Positions 61,464 to 64,000 of a stretch of DNA of 64,000 nucleotides are shown here, piece by piece (within the stretch, counting starts at the first letter, position 1; every line of letters starts with the position of its first letter). The notes beneath the pieces were generated by a model. It did not search any database. It had not been told where the DNA came from and worked only from the letters and a program-made list of their open reading frames with translations. The translations under genes were made by a program, and so were the position numbers. Source of the DNA: Ramlibacter sp. WS9 (lineage in GTDB: Bacteria > Pseudomonadota > Gammaproteobacteria > Burkholderiales > Burkholderiaceae_C); NCBI RefSeq assembly GCF_003797765.1, contig NZ_RKMB01000004.1, positions 62,001 to 126,000 on the forward strand. The letters are read 5' to 3'.

Positions 61464-62717
61464 ATGAACGCACAGGAACTGGCGGTCTGGAGCATGGCCT
61501 TGGGCGCGATCGGGGCCGTGGCAGCCGCCCGGCTGGCGGACACGCTGGTTCGGCCCACCCTGGCGCAGGTACAGGGCGTGGCATACCACGGCACGGTCTT
61601 CCTCCTGGTGTTCTTCCTCAGCGGCGTCGCCGGCGAATTGTGGCCATGGCTGCACAGCCGCCGGCTGCACTACGCGCAAGTGCTGGCCGGGCCCGTGTGT
61701 GTGGGGCTCTCGAATTTCTGGATCCGGGGCTGGCTGCAAGCCGTCCAGCGCGACCGGATCATGTCCGGCGTGCTCCGGGCTTCGTCCGTGCTGCTCCCGC
61801 TGGGAGGCCTTGCCTGCCTCGCCCTGCCCCCATCGCAGCAGATGCCGGCCGCCGCGGCGCTCTCGTTGACCGGTTGCGCCATGACGCTGTGGATGACGGT
61901 GAGGGCCTGGCTGATGGGTGACCGGCTCGCCCCCGTCATGTCGGCGGGCTGCGCGCTGACGTTGCCCGCGATTGCCGGGATGAACGCCATCGCGATGAAC
62001 GTGTCTGCGAGCCTGGGAGTCCATGCGCTGCTGGCATTGAGCGCCGCATTGAGCAATGGGCTCACCGGCGTTGTGCTCTGGCGCCGCGACCGCCACGAAT
62101 GGCGAATCCGCGAAGGCGTCTCGCCATCCCAGTTCGATCCCGTCACCAAGCTCCACAGCGGCATCAGCCTGGTTCAAAGGCTGCTCAAGGCGCAACGCCG
62201 CCGCAGGCGTACACGGCGCGACGGCGCGGTGCTGGCCATCATGGTCTTCGACGTCGAGCGCATCGCGTCCCAGGCCGGCACGGCAGGTGTCAACGAGGCC
62301 TTCATCTGCATGGCGGCGCGCATCCAGCGGCACGTGGGCGTCGTCAACCCGGTGGGTCGCTACTACGACCGATGCTTTGTCGCGCTCGTGGAAACCATCC
62401 ACTCGCCGGCATGGCTGCGCACGCTCGGGCTGCGGGTCGCCAGCAGCCTGCGCCGGCCCATGACCATTGCGGGCGCATCGGGCGAGCGCATCGAGATCAC
62501 GGCCGACATCGGCGTCGGCGTGGTCCACCTCACCGGCGGGCGCCAGCCGATCGAGGACATCCTTCACGACGCGCAGCGCATGGCGGAAGCCGCGCGGGGA
62601 ATGCGGTCGCGCGCTGCGATTCTCGACCCCACCAGCGGCGAAGTCGTCCCGGTCGAGCAAGCCAACCTGGGCCCGCGCCGCCACCGCCACATGCAGGCTG
62701 TGCCACGCACAGTCTGA
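61464..62717 (+). CDS. Membrane protein with a degenerate GGDEF domain
   Basis: The 417-residue protein starts at ATG 61464 because GGAGG (61453-61457) is correctly spaced only for it. Seven hydrophobic segments (about residues 5-210) are followed by a GGDEF-like fold (FDPVTKLHSGISLVQRL, LAIMVFDVERI). The signature is missing: where RxGGDEFA is expected the sequence reads GRYYDRCFVAL. It is therefore unlikely to make cyclic-di-GMP and may bind nucleotide or partner proteins. No EAL domain is present. Confidence 0.78.
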   Translation: MNAQELAVWSMALGAIGAVAAARLADTLVRPTLAQVQGVAYHGTVFLLVFFLSGVAGELWPWLHSRRLHYAQVLAGPVCVGLSNFWIRGWLQAVQRDRIMSGVLRASSVLLPLGGLACLALPPSQQMPAAAALSLTGCAMTLWMTVRAWLMGDRLAPVMSAGCALTLPAIAGMNAIAMNVSASLGVHALLALSAALSNGLTGVVLWRRDRHEWRIREGVSPSQFDPVTKLHSGISLVQRLLKAQRRRRRTRRDGAVLAIMVFDVERIASQAGTAGVNEAFICMAARIQRHVGVVNPVGRYYDRCFVALVETIHSPAWLRTLGLRVASSLRRPMTIAGASGERIEITADIGVGVVHLTGGRQPIEDILHDAQRMAEAARGMRSRAAILDPTSGEVVPVEQANLGPRRHRHMQAVPRTV

Positions 62718-62791
62718 CGGCACTGCCCCTACGGGCAGCAAGCGCGTCTACACTTGCGAGAAACAACTTTCGGGTTTCGCCCGAGCCGACC

Positions 62792-63952
<1,161 letters not shown>

Positions 63953-63971
63953 GACCCTGCCCCGGTGGCGC

Positions 63972-64000
63972 TCAGTCCGCCGTTGCGGCGCCCTCCTCGG
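63972..64000 (-). CDS. C-terminal end of a minus-strand gene, possibly tatC
   Basis: Only nine codons lie inside the window, ending EEGAATAD-stop. An acidic, alanine-rich tail convergent with an HtrA-type gene is where tatC is often found in Burkholderiales. The assignment is from position only. Confidence 0.3.

Overview
The window looks like a chromosomal segment of a betaproteobacterium of the order Burkholderiales, most likely a Comamonadaceae member of the Ramlibacter/Variovorax type. The evidence is high GC with strong third-position bias, the linked petABC-sspA-sspB and dciA-M23-secA blocks, a Bug-type solute-binding protein beside CaiB and HMG-CoA-lyase genes, and a polyhydroxyalkanoate regional protein. 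No phage or plasmid backbone is visible. No database search was possible, so all calls rest on recognising motifs and family layouts.

Layout. (1) 1-15.1 kb is a surface-polysaccharide locus: GDP-mannose supply (manC), GDP-D-rhamnose synthesis (gmd, rmd), at least four glycosyltransferases, an ABC exporter (wzm, wzt) and a coiled-coil methyltransferase that may cap the chain. A CHASE2 adenylate cyclase and a Crp/Fnr regulator sit inside it. (2) 15.2-18.6 kb is a patchwork of small accessory genes and decay: a frameshifted cupin, a VOC protein, a lower-GC zinc-ribbon methyltransferase, a broken DUF805 gene and an integrase remnant. (3) 18.6-26.8 kb is a neutral-lipid locus: a fatty acyl-CoA reductase, a phasin, a patatin, a TetR regulator, a wax-ester synthase (WS/DGAT) and an acyl-CoA-binding protein. 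Together these could reduce acyl-CoA to alcohol, esterify it and coat the resulting granule. (4) 26.8-39.6 kb is mostly metabolism and transport (Bug, HMG-CoA lyase, CaiB, LysR, molybdopterin oxidoreductase, branched-chain-type binding protein, argE, M20 hydrolase, coaX), with a REP-like palindrome cluster at 35.9-36.3 kb.

(5) 40.6-47.5 kb is the most interesting region. A LuxR-type regulator and a response regulator are divergently transcribed. Facing them is a four-gene operon in which every junction is a 4-base ATGA overlap. It encodes a heme-oxygenase-like di-iron protein, a FeeM/LuxI-superfamily N-acyltransferase split by an A8 tract, a membrane hybrid kinase of the CqsS/LqsS/PhcS style with two receivers and an HPt, and a receiver-kinase protein like PhcR. 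A 22-bp palindrome of CT-N12-AG (lux-box) form lies upstream of the operon, and a third copy of its half-site overlaps the ribosome-binding site. This reads as a cell-cell signalling system in which the usual PhcB or CqsA/LqsA synthase is replaced by an acyltransferase plus an oxidase.

(6) 47.6-64 kb is housekeeping (secA, an M23 peptidase, dciA, tRNA-Thr, sspB, sspA, petC, petB, petA, mscL, pdxA, a degenerate GGDEF protein and a DegS-like protease). It is interrupted by a lower-GC two-gene cassette at 52.3-55.4 kb that pairs an adenylate-forming ligase with a cyanophycin-synthetase-like ATP-grasp protein next to the tRNA.
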